From an uncultured Oscillospiraceae bacterium (lineage in GTDB: Bacteria > Bacillota > Clostridia > Oscillospirales > Oscillospiraceae), in contig CALXCQ010000004.1 of the NCBI GenBank assembly GCA_944386835.1, positions 1 through 50,348 on the forward strand: a DNA stretch of 50,348 bases, given 5' to 3'. A program made the position numbers and the translations under genes. Below, piece after piece: positions 8,618-17,851 of the stretch. A model generated the notes under the pieces. The model saw nothing but the letters and a program-made list of their open reading frames with translations. It was not told the origin of the DNA and ran no database searches. Within the stretch, counting starts at the first letter, position 1, and each line of letters opens with the position of its first letter.

Positions 8618-10009
8618 ATGGAATTATTAACAATACGAGAACTATATCATAACACCCACGCATACGAAAATAAAAAAGTACAGCTTGGTGGTTGGGTTCG
8701 CTCAATTCGTGCATCCAAATCATTTGGCTTTATTATGGTCAGCGACGGTACGTTTTTTCAGCCAGTTCAGGTTGTATACCACGATGCATTAAAGAATTTC
8801 GCAGAGATTGGTAAGTTAAATGTCGGAACTGCCATAGTTGTAAGCGGCACTCTAATTGAAACTCCGGAGGCGAAACAGCCTTTTGAAATCCAAGCAGAAA
8901 ACGTCCAAATTGAAGGTGCTTCCACACCGGACTACCCTTTGCAAAAGAAGCGCCATACTTTAGAATATTTGCGCACCATGACCCACTTGCGTCCCCGCAC
9001 CAACACATTCCAGGCTGTATTTCGCATCCGTTCTCTGATCGCATATGCTATTCATCAGTTTTTTCAAGAACAAGATTTTGTCTATGTCCACACACCACTG
9101 ATTACGGGCTCAGACTGTGAAGGTGCGGGAGAAATGTTCCAAGTTACCACTTTGGATCTGAATGAGTTACCTCATACACAGTCTGGTGCGATTGACTACT
9201 CCAAAGACTTTTTTGGAAAGCCCACCAATTTGACCGTCTCTGGACAGCTAAACGGCGAGGCTTTTGCTATGGCTTTCCGGAACATTTATACCTTTGGTCC
9301 CACCTTCCGCGCAGAAAATTCCAATACAACACGCCATGCTGCAGAATTCTGGATGATTGAGCCAGAAATTGCTTTTGCAGATTTGGAAGACAATATGCGG
9401 TTGGCAGAAAATATGATTAAATATATCATTCGCTTTGTATTAGAACGAGCTCCGGAAGAAATGGCATTCCTCAATCAATTTGTAGATAAAGACCTTATCA
9501 ATCGTTTAGAGCATGTCATGAATTCCCAATTTGCTCATGTCACTTATACAGAAGCTGTAGAAATCCTCGAAAAGCAAAACAGCCGTTTTGAATACCCTGT
9601 TCACTGGGGCAGTGACTTACAAACAGAGCACGAACGTTATTTAACAGAAGAAGTGTATAAATGTCCCGTTTTTGTGACCGATTACCCTAAAGAAATTAAG
9701 GCTTTTTATATGAAGTTGAATCCCGATGGGAAAACAGTAGCTGCTATGGATTGTCTGGTTCCGGGCATTGGCGAAATTATCGGAGGTTCCCAGAGAGAAG
9801 ATAATTATGAGATTTTGTTGTCCCGTATGGAAGAGTTGGGATTGAATCCAGAAGATTATCGCTTCTATCTGGATCTTCGGAAATATGGTTCTGCACGCCA
9901 TGCAGGGTTTGGTTTGGGATTTGAACGCTGCGTCATGTATTTGACTGGCATGTCCAATATCCGCGATGTTCTCCCCTTCCCAAGAACCGTAAACAACTGC
10001 GATTTATAA
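8618..10009 (+). CDS. asnS: Asparaginyl-tRNA synthetase
   Basis: 463 aa class IIb synthetase that charges tRNA-Asn. The N-terminal OB fold (about 1-105, with [14 protein letters not shown]) binds the anticodon. Catalytic motif 2 is in [26 protein letters not shown] (first part [10 protein letters not shown]), and motif 3 is [15 protein letters not shown] near the end. Start at 8618 is set by AGAGGTGG eight bases upstream; that sequence resembles a T-box core by chance. It ends at a strong terminator shared convergently with the antiporter gene. Confidence 0.97.
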   Translation: MELLTIRELYHNTHAYENKKVQLGGWVRSIRASKSFGFIMVSDGTFFQPVQVVYHDALKNFAEIGKLNVGTAIVVSGTLIETPEAKQPFEIQAENVQIEGASTPDYPLQKKRHTLEYLRTMTHLRPRTNTFQAVFRIRSLIAYAIHQFFQEQDFVYVHTPLITGSDCEGAGEMFQVTTLDLNELPHTQSGAIDYSKDFFGKPTNLTVSGQLNGEAFAMAFRNIYTFGPTFRAENSNTTRHAAEFWMIEPEIAFADLEDNMRLAENMIKYIIRFVLERAPEEMAFLNQFVDKDLINRLEHVMNSQFAHVTYTEAVEILEKQNSRFEYPVHWGSDLQTEHERYLTEEVYKCPVFVTDYPKEIKAFYMKLNPDGKTVAAMDCLVPGIGEIIGGSQREDNYEILLSRMEELGLNPEDYRFYLDLRKYGSARHAGFGLGFERCVMYLTGMSNIRDVLPFPRTVNNCDL

Positions 10010-10021
10010 GCCAGCTTAAGT

Positions 10022-10065
10022 GTGGGCCAGGAGTCTAAAAAGACTCCTGGCTCACTTTTTCCTTT
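10022..10065 (+). terminator. Terminator of asnA-asnS
   Basis: A 15-bp stem (10022-10036 with 10041-10055, one G-U) around AAAA, then TTTTTCCTTTTT. It overlaps the last codons of the convergent antiporter gene. Confidence 0.9.
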
Positions 10066-11336
10066 TTGAATAATCTCTGATGAAAAATACCAACACATCT
10101 CTTAACCAACCTACTGTTTCTAAAAAACCTGACCCCAGCTTCCTGTGGAATTGCACCACCACGAATCAATCCAATTTTTGCACAAGCCGGGCCGATCAGT
10201 TCATACAAGACGCTGGAAGAGAGAATAATGGTCATGACCAAATTCGCTTCTTCTCCTGGAATAATCCGCCGTGACAACACTGCCAGGCCAATTGCTACGC
10301 CCGCCTGTGGAATTAGCGTTAACCCCAAATTATTCCGGATATTTTTCGTTGCTCCCGTTAATTGGCAGCCAATTGCTGCACCCGCCATTTTCCCTACAAT
10401 GCGTGTAATGAAATAGATAACCCCCACAACCCCAACTGTTTTAAGCATTCCTACATTTAAATTCATGCCAGAAATTACAAAAAACATGGACATAATAGGT
10501 GGCGTAAAGCGGTCTAAAATTTTATAGAGGCAGTCATCTCCTGTTCTGTTAATATAGACAGCACTCATAATCATGCAGGCCAGAAGCGGACTGCAATCGA
10601 CGATAGAACAAAGCCCTGCCAGTGCCAACAGTAAGGAGAATGTCAAAATGAGCCGATTTTCGTTAGTACGTTTAGGGGTGATCAGTTTACTCAGAAGACA
10701 ACCAAAACACACTCCTGCAATACAAGCTATTACATTCCATACCAACGGCATCACTACATAAGTTATAGAAATTTGCCCTGTAAATAACATAGTGGCAAAC
10801 GCAACCGCAAAACTAAAAACCAACAAGCACACAGCATCATCCAGAGCCACTACTTGCAGTAAAGTTGAAACAAAATTTCCGTCAGCCCCGTATTGTTTAA
10901 TGGTCATCATAGTGCTGGCAGGAGCTGTGGCCGTTGCAATTGCTCCCAGAATAATGGAAATCCCCCATTCCTGCCCAGCCAGATAATGCATGGCAAGACA
11001 CACTAAAATGCCAGCGATTACTGCCTCAAAAATGGTAATTACGATTACACTGCCTTTACTTCTCTGTAAAGACTCTCTTTTAAAAAATTGCCCTACCCCA
11101 AACGCAATGCATGCCAAGGCAATGTCGCTGATGAAATCCATATGGATTACCAATTCCTCTGGGACCAGCTTCCCGACACAGGGGCCGATCAGGATGCCTG
11201 CTAAAATATACCCTGTTACATTCGGTAAACGTAACTGTTTTGTCAAGCGGGTCATGAGAAACCCAGAAAGCAAAATTAAGGCAATTGCCAACAAAACGCA
11301 GGTTGTGGTATCACAAGTCTGGTATAACTTTTCCAT
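10035..11336 (-). CDS. CPA2-type cation:proton antiporter
   Basis: 433 aa membrane protein with about 12 hydrophobic segments and the Na+/H+-exchanger fold. ATATAPASTMM and ALDDAVCLLVFS match the two transport-site helices, and the paired Asp residues of DD are expected to bind the ion. It ends with a short charged tail and has no TrkA-N or universal-stress domain, so it is the minimal form. AAGGAGGAAG precedes the ATG. It is divergent from a LysR regulator, which probably controls it. K+ and Na+ specificity cannot be told from sequence. Confidence 0.88.
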   Translation of the reverse strand: MEKLYQTCDTTTCVLLAIALILLSGFLMTRLTKQLRLPNVTGYILAGILIGPCVGKLVPEELVIHMDFISDIALACIAFGVGQFFKRESLQRSKGSVIVITIFEAVIAGILVCLAMHYLAGQEWGISIILGAIATATAPASTMMTIKQYGADGNFVSTLLQVVALDDAVCLLVFSFAVAFATMLFTGQISITYVVMPLVWNVIACIAGVCFGCLLSKLITPKRTNENRLILTFSLLLALAGLCSIVDCSPLLACMIMSAVYINRTGDDCLYKILDRFTPPIMSMFFVISGMNLNVGMLKTVGVVGVIYFITRIVGKMAGAAIGCQLTGATKNIRNNLGLTLIPQAGVAIGLAVLSRRIIPGEEANLVMTIILSSSVLYELIGPACAKIGLIRGGAIPQEAGVRFFRNSRLVKRCVGIFHQRLFKKEKVSQESF

Positions 11337-11379
11337 TTTCCTTCCTCCTTGACTGTTTCTGTAGCGGGATGTATACTGT

Positions 11380-11441
11380 ATTATATTGAAATTTCCTATA
11401 ATGTAAAATGATGATTTGTTTATAATTTATAAGGAAAATTT
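11380..11441. promoter_or_regulatory. Divergent promoter and operator between antiporter and lysR
   Basis: Minus-strand promoter for the antiporter: TTTACA (11407-11402), 16 bases, TATAAT (11385-11380). An imperfect inverted repeat, AAATTTCCTATAA at 11389-11401 and TTATAAGGAAAATTT at 11427-11441, brackets the -35 box and fits a LysR-type operator. No matching pair of boxes was settled for the lysR side. Confidence 0.55.
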
Positions 11442-11459
11442 ATATTTCGGAGGAAATCC

Positions 11460-12353
11460 ATGTTTGATACCAGACTACAAACCTTGATAAAGGTTGCGCA
11501 AACCGGCAGTTATACAAAGGCAGCAATGGAACTTTCCCTTAGTCAACCCGCCGTCAGTCAGCATATCAAGCAATTGGAAAGTGAATTACAAATTCGTCTT
11601 TTTAATCGGGGAAATGGTGGATTAAAGCTGACAAATGAGGGAGAAATCGCCTTAAAATATGCAAAAAGGATCGAAAATCTATATCAGAGCATGGCACAGT
11701 CCATTTGGGATGCCAAGCGGCATGCAACTCGCCTGTTCGTAGGGATTACCCATACTTCTGAAAGTAATGTACTGGCAGAAGTTTTGGCCAGATATGCAGC
11801 TGCACATGATGGTATTTCCATTAAAATTTTTTCGGATTCTATTACAAATCTTTATAGCATGTTAAAAACTTATGAGATCGATATGGCAATTGTAGACGGA
11901 AGTCTCGTAGATACGGACTTTAATTCTGTCCTTTTAGATACAGATAGTCTAGTTCTGGCTATGTCAAATCATAATCCCTTAGCTCAAAAAAGTATGGTTA
12001 GTCTGGAGGAATTAAAAAGAGAAAATCTGATTTTGCGCCTACCAAATTCTGGGACTCGAAACCTATTTGTCTCTCATTTGCACTCCAATAATTTAACGCT
12101 GGATGCATTCCACGTAGTATTAGAAATTGACAATGTGGCAACCATTAAAGATCTGATTCGGCGGGATTTTGGAGTATCTATATTGCCGAAAAGCGCCTGT
12201 ATGGATGAGTTGAGGAAAGGCAAGATGACTGCCTTACCAGTTGAAAATTTAAGCATGATACGGGAAGTTAAACTGTTATACCATAAAGACTTTCAGCACC
12301 CGGAGATCGTCGAAGGTATTACCAAACTGTACTATGACCTAATAGAACGTTAA
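11460..12353 (+). CDS. LysR-family transcriptional regulator
   Basis: 297 aa. An N-terminal winged helix-turn-helix (FDTRLQTLIKVAQTGSYTKA through SLSQPAVSQHIKQLE, about residues 2-45) is followed by a periplasmic-binding-protein-like effector domain to the end. Strong GGAGG site. Divergent from the antiporter gene with an inverted repeat between, the normal arrangement for a LysR regulator of its neighbour. The effector is unknown. It ends at a perfect terminator. Confidence 0.92.
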   Translation: MFDTRLQTLIKVAQTGSYTKAAMELSLSQPAVSQHIKQLESELQIRLFNRGNGGLKLTNEGEIALKYAKRIENLYQSMAQSIWDAKRHATRLFVGITHTSESNVLAEVLARYAAAHDGISIKIFSDSITNLYSMLKTYEIDMAIVDGSLVDTDFNSVLLDTDSLVLAMSNHNPLAQKSMVSLEELKRENLILRLPNSGTRNLFVSHLHSNNLTLDAFHVVLEIDNVATIKDLIRRDFGVSILPKSACMDELRKGKMTALPVENLSMIREVKLLYHKDFQHPEIVEGITKLYYDLIER

Positions 12354-12354
12354 A

Positions 12355-12384
12355 CCTGCAGTCCATTTGGGACTGCAGGTTTTT
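12355..12384 (+). terminator. Terminator after lysR
   Basis: Stem CCTGCAGTCC with GGACTGCAGG (10 bp, loop 5), then TTTTT. The next promoter's TTGACA starts two bases later. Confidence 0.9.
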
Positions 12385-12385
12385 C

Positions 12386-12413
12386 TTGACAAATAAACTG
12401 TATCTGTTATACT
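12386..12413 (+). promoter_or_regulatory. Promoter of the GntR-ABC operon
   Basis: TTGACA (12386-12391), 16-base spacer, TATACT (12408-12413). Confidence 0.8.
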
Positions 12414-12440
12414 AACTGTGTCACTACAATTAGTACAGTT
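12414..12440. promoter_or_regulatory. Candidate GntR (YtrA-type) operator
   Basis: AACTGT (12414-12419) and ACAGTT (12435-12440) form an inverted repeat with a 15-base spacer just after the -10 box, where a repressor would block initiation. YtrA-type GntR proteins usually autorepress from such sites; the assignment here is inferred. Confidence 0.5.
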
Positions 12441-12458
12441 GGAAAGGAGGGCTTAATT

Positions 12459-12830
12459 TTGATTGCATTGAACTATCGGGATTCCCGCCCCATTTATGAG
12501 CAAATTAAAGAGAGTATCAGAAAGTTAATTCTTTCAGGGGCTATGTCTGCCGGAGAACGCCTGCCCAGTGTCCGAGAACTGGCATCGGATTTGGCAATCA
12601 ATCCCAATACAATTCAGCGCGCCTATCGGGAATTGGAATCAGAGGGTTTCATATATTCCATTGCTGGGAAAGGCTCTTTTGCCGCCGATTGGTCTGACAT
12701 TAGTACCGCACAAAAAGATGCATGTATGGAAAAATTTGCTGCTGCAGCGAAAGAGCTTCTCTTGCTGGGGGTCAGTGCAGATGAACTTTCTGCGGCTGTT
12801 ATATCGTATAGTAAGGAGTTGTTACAGTGA
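12459..12830 (+). CDS. GntR-family regulator, YtrA type
   Basis: 123 aa, the short GntR form with a winged helix (about 10-75: PIYEQIKESIRKLILSG, LPSVRELASDLAINPNTIQR) and only a brief helical dimerisation tail, as in the YtrA subfamily that represses ABC exporters. The start is a TTG at 12459, supported by AAAGGAGGG eight bases upstream. The stop overlaps the GTG of the ABC ATPase gene. It probably represses its own operon through the inverted repeat at 12414-12440. Confidence 0.92.
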   Translation: MIALNYRDSRPIYEQIKESIRKLILSGAMSAGERLPSVRELASDLAINPNTIQRAYRELESEGFIYSIAGKGSFAADWSDISTAQKDACMEKFAAAAKELLLLGVSADELSAAVISYSKELLQ

Positions 12831-13717
12831 TTGAAGTTAACAATGTTGTGAAAACTTTTGACGGGTTTCGCGCCTTGGATGGACTGAATCTGTCTGTCCC
12901 CAACGGTGCAATTTATGGTCTCGTTGGTCCCAATGGTGCCGGAAAATCCACTATCATTCGGCATCTTACCGGCGTCTACCGGCAAGACAGCGGCGATGTT
13001 TTGGTGGGAGGGCAACCGGTATATGAAAATGTAGAAATAAAGTCCCGGATAGCGTATATTCCGGATGAGATTTTTCATTTTCCCTCTGCTTCCATACGGG
13101 ACATGATGAAATTTTATCGGGGTGTCTATCCCCAATTCAGCGAAAAAATTTACCACGAATTAGGAGAAGTATTTGACTTAGATGACACGATGCCTATGCG
13201 TCGGTTGAGCAAAGGGATGTTAAAGCAGGCTGCATTTTGGCTGGCCCTCTCCTGCCGCCCTGATATTCTCATCCTCGATGAACCTGTCGATGGCTTGGAT
13301 CCTGTTATGCGTCGTCAAATCTGGGCATTGCTGATGGATGACGTATCTCAGCGAGGTGTCACAGTGTTGGTTTCTTCTCATAACTTGCGGGAACTGGAAG
13401 ACGTCTGCGATCATGTAGGAATCATGTTCAATGGCAAAATGATGATTCAGAGATCACTTTCCGATTTACAGGATAATATTGTAAAAGTCCAACTGGTGTG
13501 CGATACTCCCCTCCCCGCTTCTTTAAATGTTTTGCATACTTCGTCGTCTGGCAGGGTGCAAACATTGATTATTCGAGGACAACAAGCAGAAGTAACACAA
13601 CTGATCGCTTCGGCCAAACCGCTGTTTTTTGACACGGTTCCGCTGAGCCTGGAAGAAATCTTCATCTATGAATTAGGAGGTGTAGACTATGCCGTCAAAA
13701 ATGTCATTCTTTCATAG
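12827..13717 (+). CDS. ABC transporter ATP-binding protein
   Basis: 296 aa. Walker A GPNGAGKST (about 36-44), Walker B LILDEPVDGLD, and the H-loop SSHNLRELE are intact. The signature motif reads LSKGMLKQ instead of LSGGQ, a form seen in YtrB-type ATPases. GTG start overlaps the GntR stop. The last third is a C-terminal extension that usually contacts the permease. It powers the membrane partner encoded next; the start of that gene lies 29 bases inside this one. Confidence 0.93.
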   Translation: MIEVNNVVKTFDGFRALDGLNLSVPNGAIYGLVGPNGAGKSTIIRHLTGVYRQDSGDVLVGGQPVYENVEIKSRIAYIPDEIFHFPSASIRDMMKFYRGVYPQFSEKIYHELGEVFDLDDTMPMRRLSKGMLKQAAFWLALSCRPDILILDEPVDGLDPVMRRQIWALLMDDVSQRGVTVLVSSHNLRELEDVCDHVGIMFNGKMMIQRSLSDLQDNIVKVQLVCDTPLPASLNVLHTSSSGRVQTLIIRGQQAEVTQLIASAKPLFFDTVPLSLEEIFIYELGGVDYAVKNVILS

Positions 13718-15500
13718 CGCCCTCAGTAAGAAATCCTTTACCCGTTTCTCTCTTTTATGGATTGCCTACACCGTAGTTTGGTTCTTTGTAGTCCCTGTGC
13801 AGATGTTAACCTATCACGACGAATACTTTTCCATGTCGTATCACATTTTAACCAGCGGTATCGAGTTCGGCAGTATTATAAACTTTATTTACGCCATCTG
13901 TGTTAGTATGGCTCTTTATTCCTACCTTTTCTCGACCCGCAGCATTTATACCATCGCAGCTTTGCCCATTCAACGTAAGACCATGTATTGCACTCACTAT
14001 TTTTCGGGAATCCTGTTTTGTGTTCTCCCGATGACATTTATTCTGGCCAGTGGTTTTCTGATCAATCTCGCACTGGGCCATCAGGTCAGTCTGGAATTGC
14101 TCTGCCTGTTCGCCATGTCCGTTCTGGAATTCTTATTCTTCTTTAGTTTTGCCACATTCTGCGCTATGTTGACAGGTCATATCGTAATGTTGCCCGCACT
14201 TTATGTGATTTTAAACTTTACGGTTGTTGTCATGGAAAGCATTATCCGCACCATTCTTTCGTCTTTTGTCTTTGGCATGGGTGCCAATACGGTCACACTG
14301 GAAGCTTTCTCTCCTCTAGTGTACTTACTCACTCACTGCCAAACAGAAACAATCTGTACTGTGACGCCAACCTTTGATACTGCAGGTGTCTACGAGTACC
14401 AGTTTCACCACTGGAACTATCTGCTAATACTCGCTGCTGTGGGTATTCTATTTGCAGCAATTGGCTTCTTCCTATATAAAAAACGTCGCATGGAAGCAGC
14501 CGGCGATGTCATTGCAGTAAAAGCATTACGTCCGGTCTTTAAATACTGTTTTACCATCGGATGCAGCTGTGTGATCGGCCTTCTGATCGCTCAGATTCTC
14601 CTGAACCGTTCCGTAGAACTGGGTATCTATCCTGTCCAAGTCACCATCTGTTTGCTCTTGGGTGGTTTCATCGGATATTTTGGGGCAGAAATGCTGCTTC
14701 AGAAAACCCTGCGGGTATGGAAAGGGCACTGGCTAGGCTTCGGTGTGTTCTCCCTGTGCCTGTTATGCTTTATTTTTTCCATGGAATGGGATATTTTTGG
14801 TTATGAACGCTATGTGCCGGAACGAGAAAATATCCAATCCGTTACCCTTTCTTGCAGCAACTCAGAAGCCACTATTGAAAATGAGAATTATATCTCCGAT
14901 ATTGTAATGTGGCATCAGGCCTTAGTCACCGATAAAGCCCATCAAGAAGCCATGACAAAAGCAGATACAGACGTTTATAGCTGGATTTTAAATATCAACT
15001 TAGTATATCATTTGGAAAACGGGAAATCTGTCCCCCGCGAATACCGCCTGGTAGTCAATGAAGAAGAGTGGAACAACGAAAACAGTATCATTCATCAATT
15101 TGATTCCTTTTTCAACTCCCCGGAGTTTTTATTGCTGATAAATGAAGATTTATTCTCATGCGGTCCTGCTCAGCTGGAATATGTCTATATTTCCGGCGTT
15201 GACGCACAGGAGAATTCATTCGATCAACAACTAACGCAAGAAGAAGGGTATGCTCTTTTGCAGCAAGGGATTTACCCAGATATGCAGGCGGGGACCATCG
15301 GGAAAGAGGAATTCTATTACAGTGAAGACGACGAAGAGAATAGTTGTTATGCCACAATCCAATTTTCTTATCGAACTGGCGGCCAAAACAGATATCGTTA
15401 TAAAACCTTCACACCTACCATCGATTCCCAAAACACCTTGGCTTACCTGGAATCTCTGGGGTTCATACCGGCAGTTTCTTCTGACTTTGAAGAAACATAA
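13689..15500 (+). CDS. ABC transporter permease with large C-terminal soluble domain
   Basis: 603 aa. Six or more hydrophobic segments fill residues 1-285, then two or three more to about 365. A last helix near 350-370 is followed by a hydrophilic domain of about 230 residues rich in Glu, Tyr and Asn (for example RYVPERENIQSVTL), probably outside the membrane. The gene starts inside the ABC ATPase gene, so expression is coupled. Partners of YtrA-type GntR regulators often confer envelope-stress or peptide resistance; that role here is inferred. The permease itself is poorly conserved in motif terms. Confidence 0.8.
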   Translation: MPSKMSFFHSALSKKSFTRFSLLWIAYTVVWFFVVPVQMLTYHDEYFSMSYHILTSGIEFGSIINFIYAICVSMALYSYLFSTRSIYTIAALPIQRKTMYCTHYFSGILFCVLPMTFILASGFLINLALGHQVSLELLCLFAMSVLEFLFFFSFATFCAMLTGHIVMLPALYVILNFTVVVMESIIRTILSSFVFGMGANTVTLEAFSPLVYLLTHCQTETICTVTPTFDTAGVYEYQFHHWNYLLILAAVGILFAAIGFFLYKKRRMEAAGDVIAVKALRPVFKYCFTIGCSCVIGLLIAQILLNRSVELGIYPVQVTICLLLGGFIGYFGAEMLLQKTLRVWKGHWLGFGVFSLCLLCFIFSMEWDIFGYERYVPERENIQSVTLSCSNSEATIENENYISDIVMWHQALVTDKAHQEAMTKADTDVYSWILNINLVYHLENGKSVPREYRLVVNEEEWNNENSIIHQFDSFFNSPEFLLLINEDLFSCGPAQLEYVYISGVDAQENSFDQQLTQEEGYALLQQGIYPDMQAGTIGKEEFYYSEDDEENSCYATIQFSYRTGGQNRYRYKTFTPTIDSQNTLAYLESLGFIPAVSSDFEET

Positions 15501-15533
15501 AAAATGCGCTGGCCACTGCCAGCGCATTTTTCT
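15501..15533 (+). terminator. Terminator of the GntR-ABC operon
   Basis: Perfect 12-bp stem (15501-15512 with 15519-15530) with loop CCACTG, T-run inside and after the 3' arm. Confidence 0.9.
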
Positions 15534-15783
15534 TTCTCATTTATATATCGTCTCTCTCCTATATAATATCGGTGAACAAAAATATACATATAACTAATGA
15601 ATATGCATAAACGGATTTGACTCTGGCATAAAAATATATTCCCTTACAAAAATAATTTTGAGGATTACACTTAAGGTATTTTAAGTTGCTAATGTTTTTA
15701 AATTATAAATTACTATTTCTAAAATGAGAGAAACGAAAATTCGTGCGTTACAATATAAAAAGTCAAAAATTTCCCAAAAAAGT
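15534..15783. other. AT-rich gap before the ECF sigma gene
   Basis: About 250 bases, markedly AT-rich relative to the flanking genes. No frame, RNA motif or clear repeat was supported. Confidence 0.5.
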
Positions 15784-15813
15784 TGTAAGATTTTCGGACT
15801 GTTTCCGTGTATA
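15784..15813 (+). promoter_or_regulatory. ECF-like promoter of the sigma factor gene
   Basis: TGTAAGATTTT (15784-15794) and CGTGTATA (15806-15813) resemble the TGTAAC/TGAAAC -35 and CGTCTA -10 elements of ECF sigma factors rather than sigma-A boxes. This suggests autoregulation. The leader would be only about 15 bases, running straight into AAAGGAGGG. Confidence 0.5.
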
Positions 15814-15834
15814 TAGGTGAAAGGAGGGCTGTCT

Positions 15835-16395
15835 ATGGAAGATAAAGAAATTGTAAATCTGTATTGGGAAAAAAACACCAATGCAATCAAAGAGACAGCC
15901 TCTAAATATGGTAGGTACTGCAAAATGATTGCAAAGAACATACTTGGCAACAATGAGGATGCAGAGGAATGTGTCAACGATACATACTTAAACACCTGGA
16001 ATTCCATTCCTCCCAACCGCCCCAATGTTCTTTCTGCCTATTTAGGGAAGATAACAAGGAATCTGTCCTTCGATAGATTTAGGCACAGACACGCCGATAA
16101 ACGTGGCGGTGGAGAAATCGAACTTGTCCTTAAAGAATTGGGTGAGTGTGTATCTGGTACTGGCAGCGTAGAACAGGAGTTTGAGAAGAAGGAACTTGTT
16201 CGGGCAATCAACAGCTTTCTTGACACCCTCTCACAAGAGAAGTGTAATATTTTCTTGTGCCGTTATTGGTATGCTCTCCCTGTGTCAGAGATTGCAAAGC
16301 GATTTGGAATGAGTGAGGGGAACGTATCTGTTACGCTTACGCGCAGTCGTGGCAAACTGAAAACTTATCTTAAAGGAAGGGGCTATGATATATGA
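15835..16395 (+). CDS. ECF-type RNA polymerase sigma factor
   Basis: 186 aa sigma-70-family ECF protein. Region 2 (about 25-90) includes NNEDAEECVNDTYLNTWNSI and the SFDRFRHRHA segment. Region 4 (about 130-182) has LSQEKCNIFLCRYWYALPVSEIAKRFGMSEGNV, with the helix-turn-helix in SEIAKRFGMSEGNVSVTLTR. Start at 15835 has AAAGGAGGG six bases upstream. The stop overlaps the next ATG (ATGA), the normal layout of a sigma/anti-sigma pair. The inducing signal is unknown. Confidence 0.93.
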   Translation: MEDKEIVNLYWEKNTNAIKETASKYGRYCKMIAKNILGNNEDAEECVNDTYLNTWNSIPPNRPNVLSAYLGKITRNLSFDRFRHRHADKRGGGEIELVLKELGECVSGTGSVEQEFEKKELVRAINSFLDTLSQEKCNIFLCRYWYALPVSEIAKRFGMSEGNVSVTLTRSRGKLKTYLKGRGYDI

Positions 16396-17129
16396 AGAAA
16401 GAGGAGCTCTTTAATATCATTGGTGAGATAGACGAGCAGAAAGTTGCCGGTGCTAGTGTAACTATGGATACAAAGAAGAAGTTACGTCATATTTGGCTCA
16501 AATTGGGTACTATGGCAGCTTGTCTTTGCCTTGTGGTTGTAAGTGTACTGTATGGTGAACACGGCCAAGTGACTCAACAGCCGAGTGATACTCCGGGGCC
16601 AAGTGTCATACAACCAGAAACCGAGAAAGCAAATCTTATCGTTGCAAATGAAGTCAAAAATATCATGACTGCAGATATGGATGTGCAATTCTCTCACTAT
16701 GATAGGCTCTCTGAAGTAGAGAAAGAAAGCATGTTAAAACAATTTGAAACTGTGACAGGTTTAAATTACAACGATTTTATAGCAAAAATATCTGACGCTT
16801 ATGTGTACATGTCGTTCTATTCTGTTGACGTTCCAGCTGATGATGCTAGAACAGAATATATTCCGCACGATTATGTGTTTGAGTATCAGACAGAACAGAG
16901 TGGAGAAGTGAGAATAGCAATCTGTCCTGATGAAGAACCGTTGAGAGACTGTGTCATTGTGTATAACAATCCAACGCAATCCGAAATCAACGGTATTTCA
17001 GCAGTGATTTATGGCTATCAGGGCACTTTTATAGCAGAATTCTCCTACGAAAATATAAACTATGAAATTGAAACAAAAAACATTACGCTGGAAGAACTGG
17101 AAAATTTGTTGGTTGATATTATGAAGTAA
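16392..17129 (+). CDS. Probable membrane-anchored anti-sigma partner
   Basis: 245 aa. An N-terminal cytoplasmic segment of about 38 residues (KKEELFNIIGEIDEQKVAGA) is followed by a single transmembrane helix (about 39-55, MAACLCLVVVSVLYG). An extracytoplasmic region of about 190 residues follows, with a Pro/Thr-rich linker and no family I recognise. The ATGA overlap with the sigma gene and the topology support an anti-sigma factor that senses an outside signal. No zinc-binding HxxxCxxC motif is present, so the sigma-binding mode is not the classic ZAS type. Confidence 0.7.
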   Translation: MKKEELFNIIGEIDEQKVAGASVTMDTKKKLRHIWLKLGTMAACLCLVVVSVLYGEHGQVTQQPSDTPGPSVIQPETEKANLIVANEVKNIMTADMDVQFSHYDRLSEVEKESMLKQFETVTGLNYNDFIAKISDAYVYMSFYSVDVPADDARTEYIPHDYVFEYQTEQSGEVRIAICPDEEPLRDCVIVYNNPTQSEINGISAVIYGYQGTFIAEFSYENINYEIETKNITLEELENLLVDIMK

Positions 17130-17161
17130 AGCAGAAAACAACACATACTGACCAACAAGGG

Positions 17162-17192
17162 GGCAAGATTGAAATATATCTTGTCTCTTTTC
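17162..17192 (+). terminator. Terminator of the sigma/anti-sigma operon
   Basis: GGCAAGAT (17162-17169) pairs with ATCTTGTC (17178-17185), followed by TCTTTT. Short but correctly placed. Confidence 0.6.
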
Positions 17193-17264
17193 ATTTGTCT
17201 ATGGAATGCACAAAAAATGAATAAAAAGATCAGTTATACACTCAATACGCAACTAGGACAGAGA

Positions 17265-17840
17265 CTATATATTTTTCAAATGCCGCACATCTACCTGATC
17301 TGGTTGATATTCCTCCAAATACGTTAGTAATGCCTCTGCGCTGCTGTGAGGAGCATATAAACAAGAGCAAGCCGCCTTCATAAAGCCCTGATCTATCGCT
17401 CTTTGTAACATACTCCACATAGGGGCGTAATAGTCATTGATATCATAAATAACGATAGGTTTCTTGTGCCTTCCCAGCTGTTTCAGAGTGAGAATTTCTA
17501 AAAATTCTTCAAACGTACCAATTCCCCCAGGAACAACACAAAAAGCATCCGCTTTCTGCTCCATAATTTCCTTTCTTTGACGCATTGTTTCGGTGTAAAT
17601 CATCTCTGTGCATCCATCAAACAGAACACCGTCTACTTGAAAAAAACGAGGCGCCACACCAATAATTTCACCGCCATATGCCTGGACCCCTTTTGCCGCA
17701 GCCCCCATCAGGCCCTGGGCCCCGCCACCATAGACCAACCCATGGCCTCTTTGGGCCATTTTAGCTCCCAGTTCCCAAGTTTTTTCTATGTAAATCGGAC
17801 TAATGGCATCACTGGATGCTCCATATAAACAAATTTTCAT
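17265..17840 (-). CDS. LOG-family (TIGR00730) nucleotide phosphoribohydrolase
   Basis: 191 aa. The LOG/YvdD signature PGGIGTFEEFLE, with the preceding GYGGGAQGLMG-like glycine run (VYGGGAQGLMGAAAKG), marks a Rossmann-fold enzyme that removes ribose 5-phosphate from nucleotides such as AMP or cytokinin monophosphates. Start at 17840 is set by AAAGGAG eight bases upstream; a longer frame begins 81 bases earlier without such a site. It is the last gene of a five-gene minus-strand run, 11 bases after the TetM-like gene. Confidence 0.9.
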   Translation of the reverse strand: MKICLYGASSDAISPIYIEKTWELGAKMAQRGHGLVYGGGAQGLMGAAAKGVQAYGGEIIGVAPRFFQVDGVLFDGCTEMIYTETMRQRKEIMEQKADAFCVVPGGIGTFEEFLEILTLKQLGRHKKPIVIYDINDYYAPMWSMLQRAIDQGFMKAACSCLYAPHSSAEALLTYLEEYQPDQVDVRHLKNI

Positions 17841-17851
17841 GCCGTTCTCCT

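Noticed and set aside
8604..8620. T-box-like AGAGGTGGTACCC before asnS
   Set aside because: It resembles the T-box core, but it is the asnS ribosome site in a 14-base intergenic gap. There is no Stem I, specifier or room for a leader.
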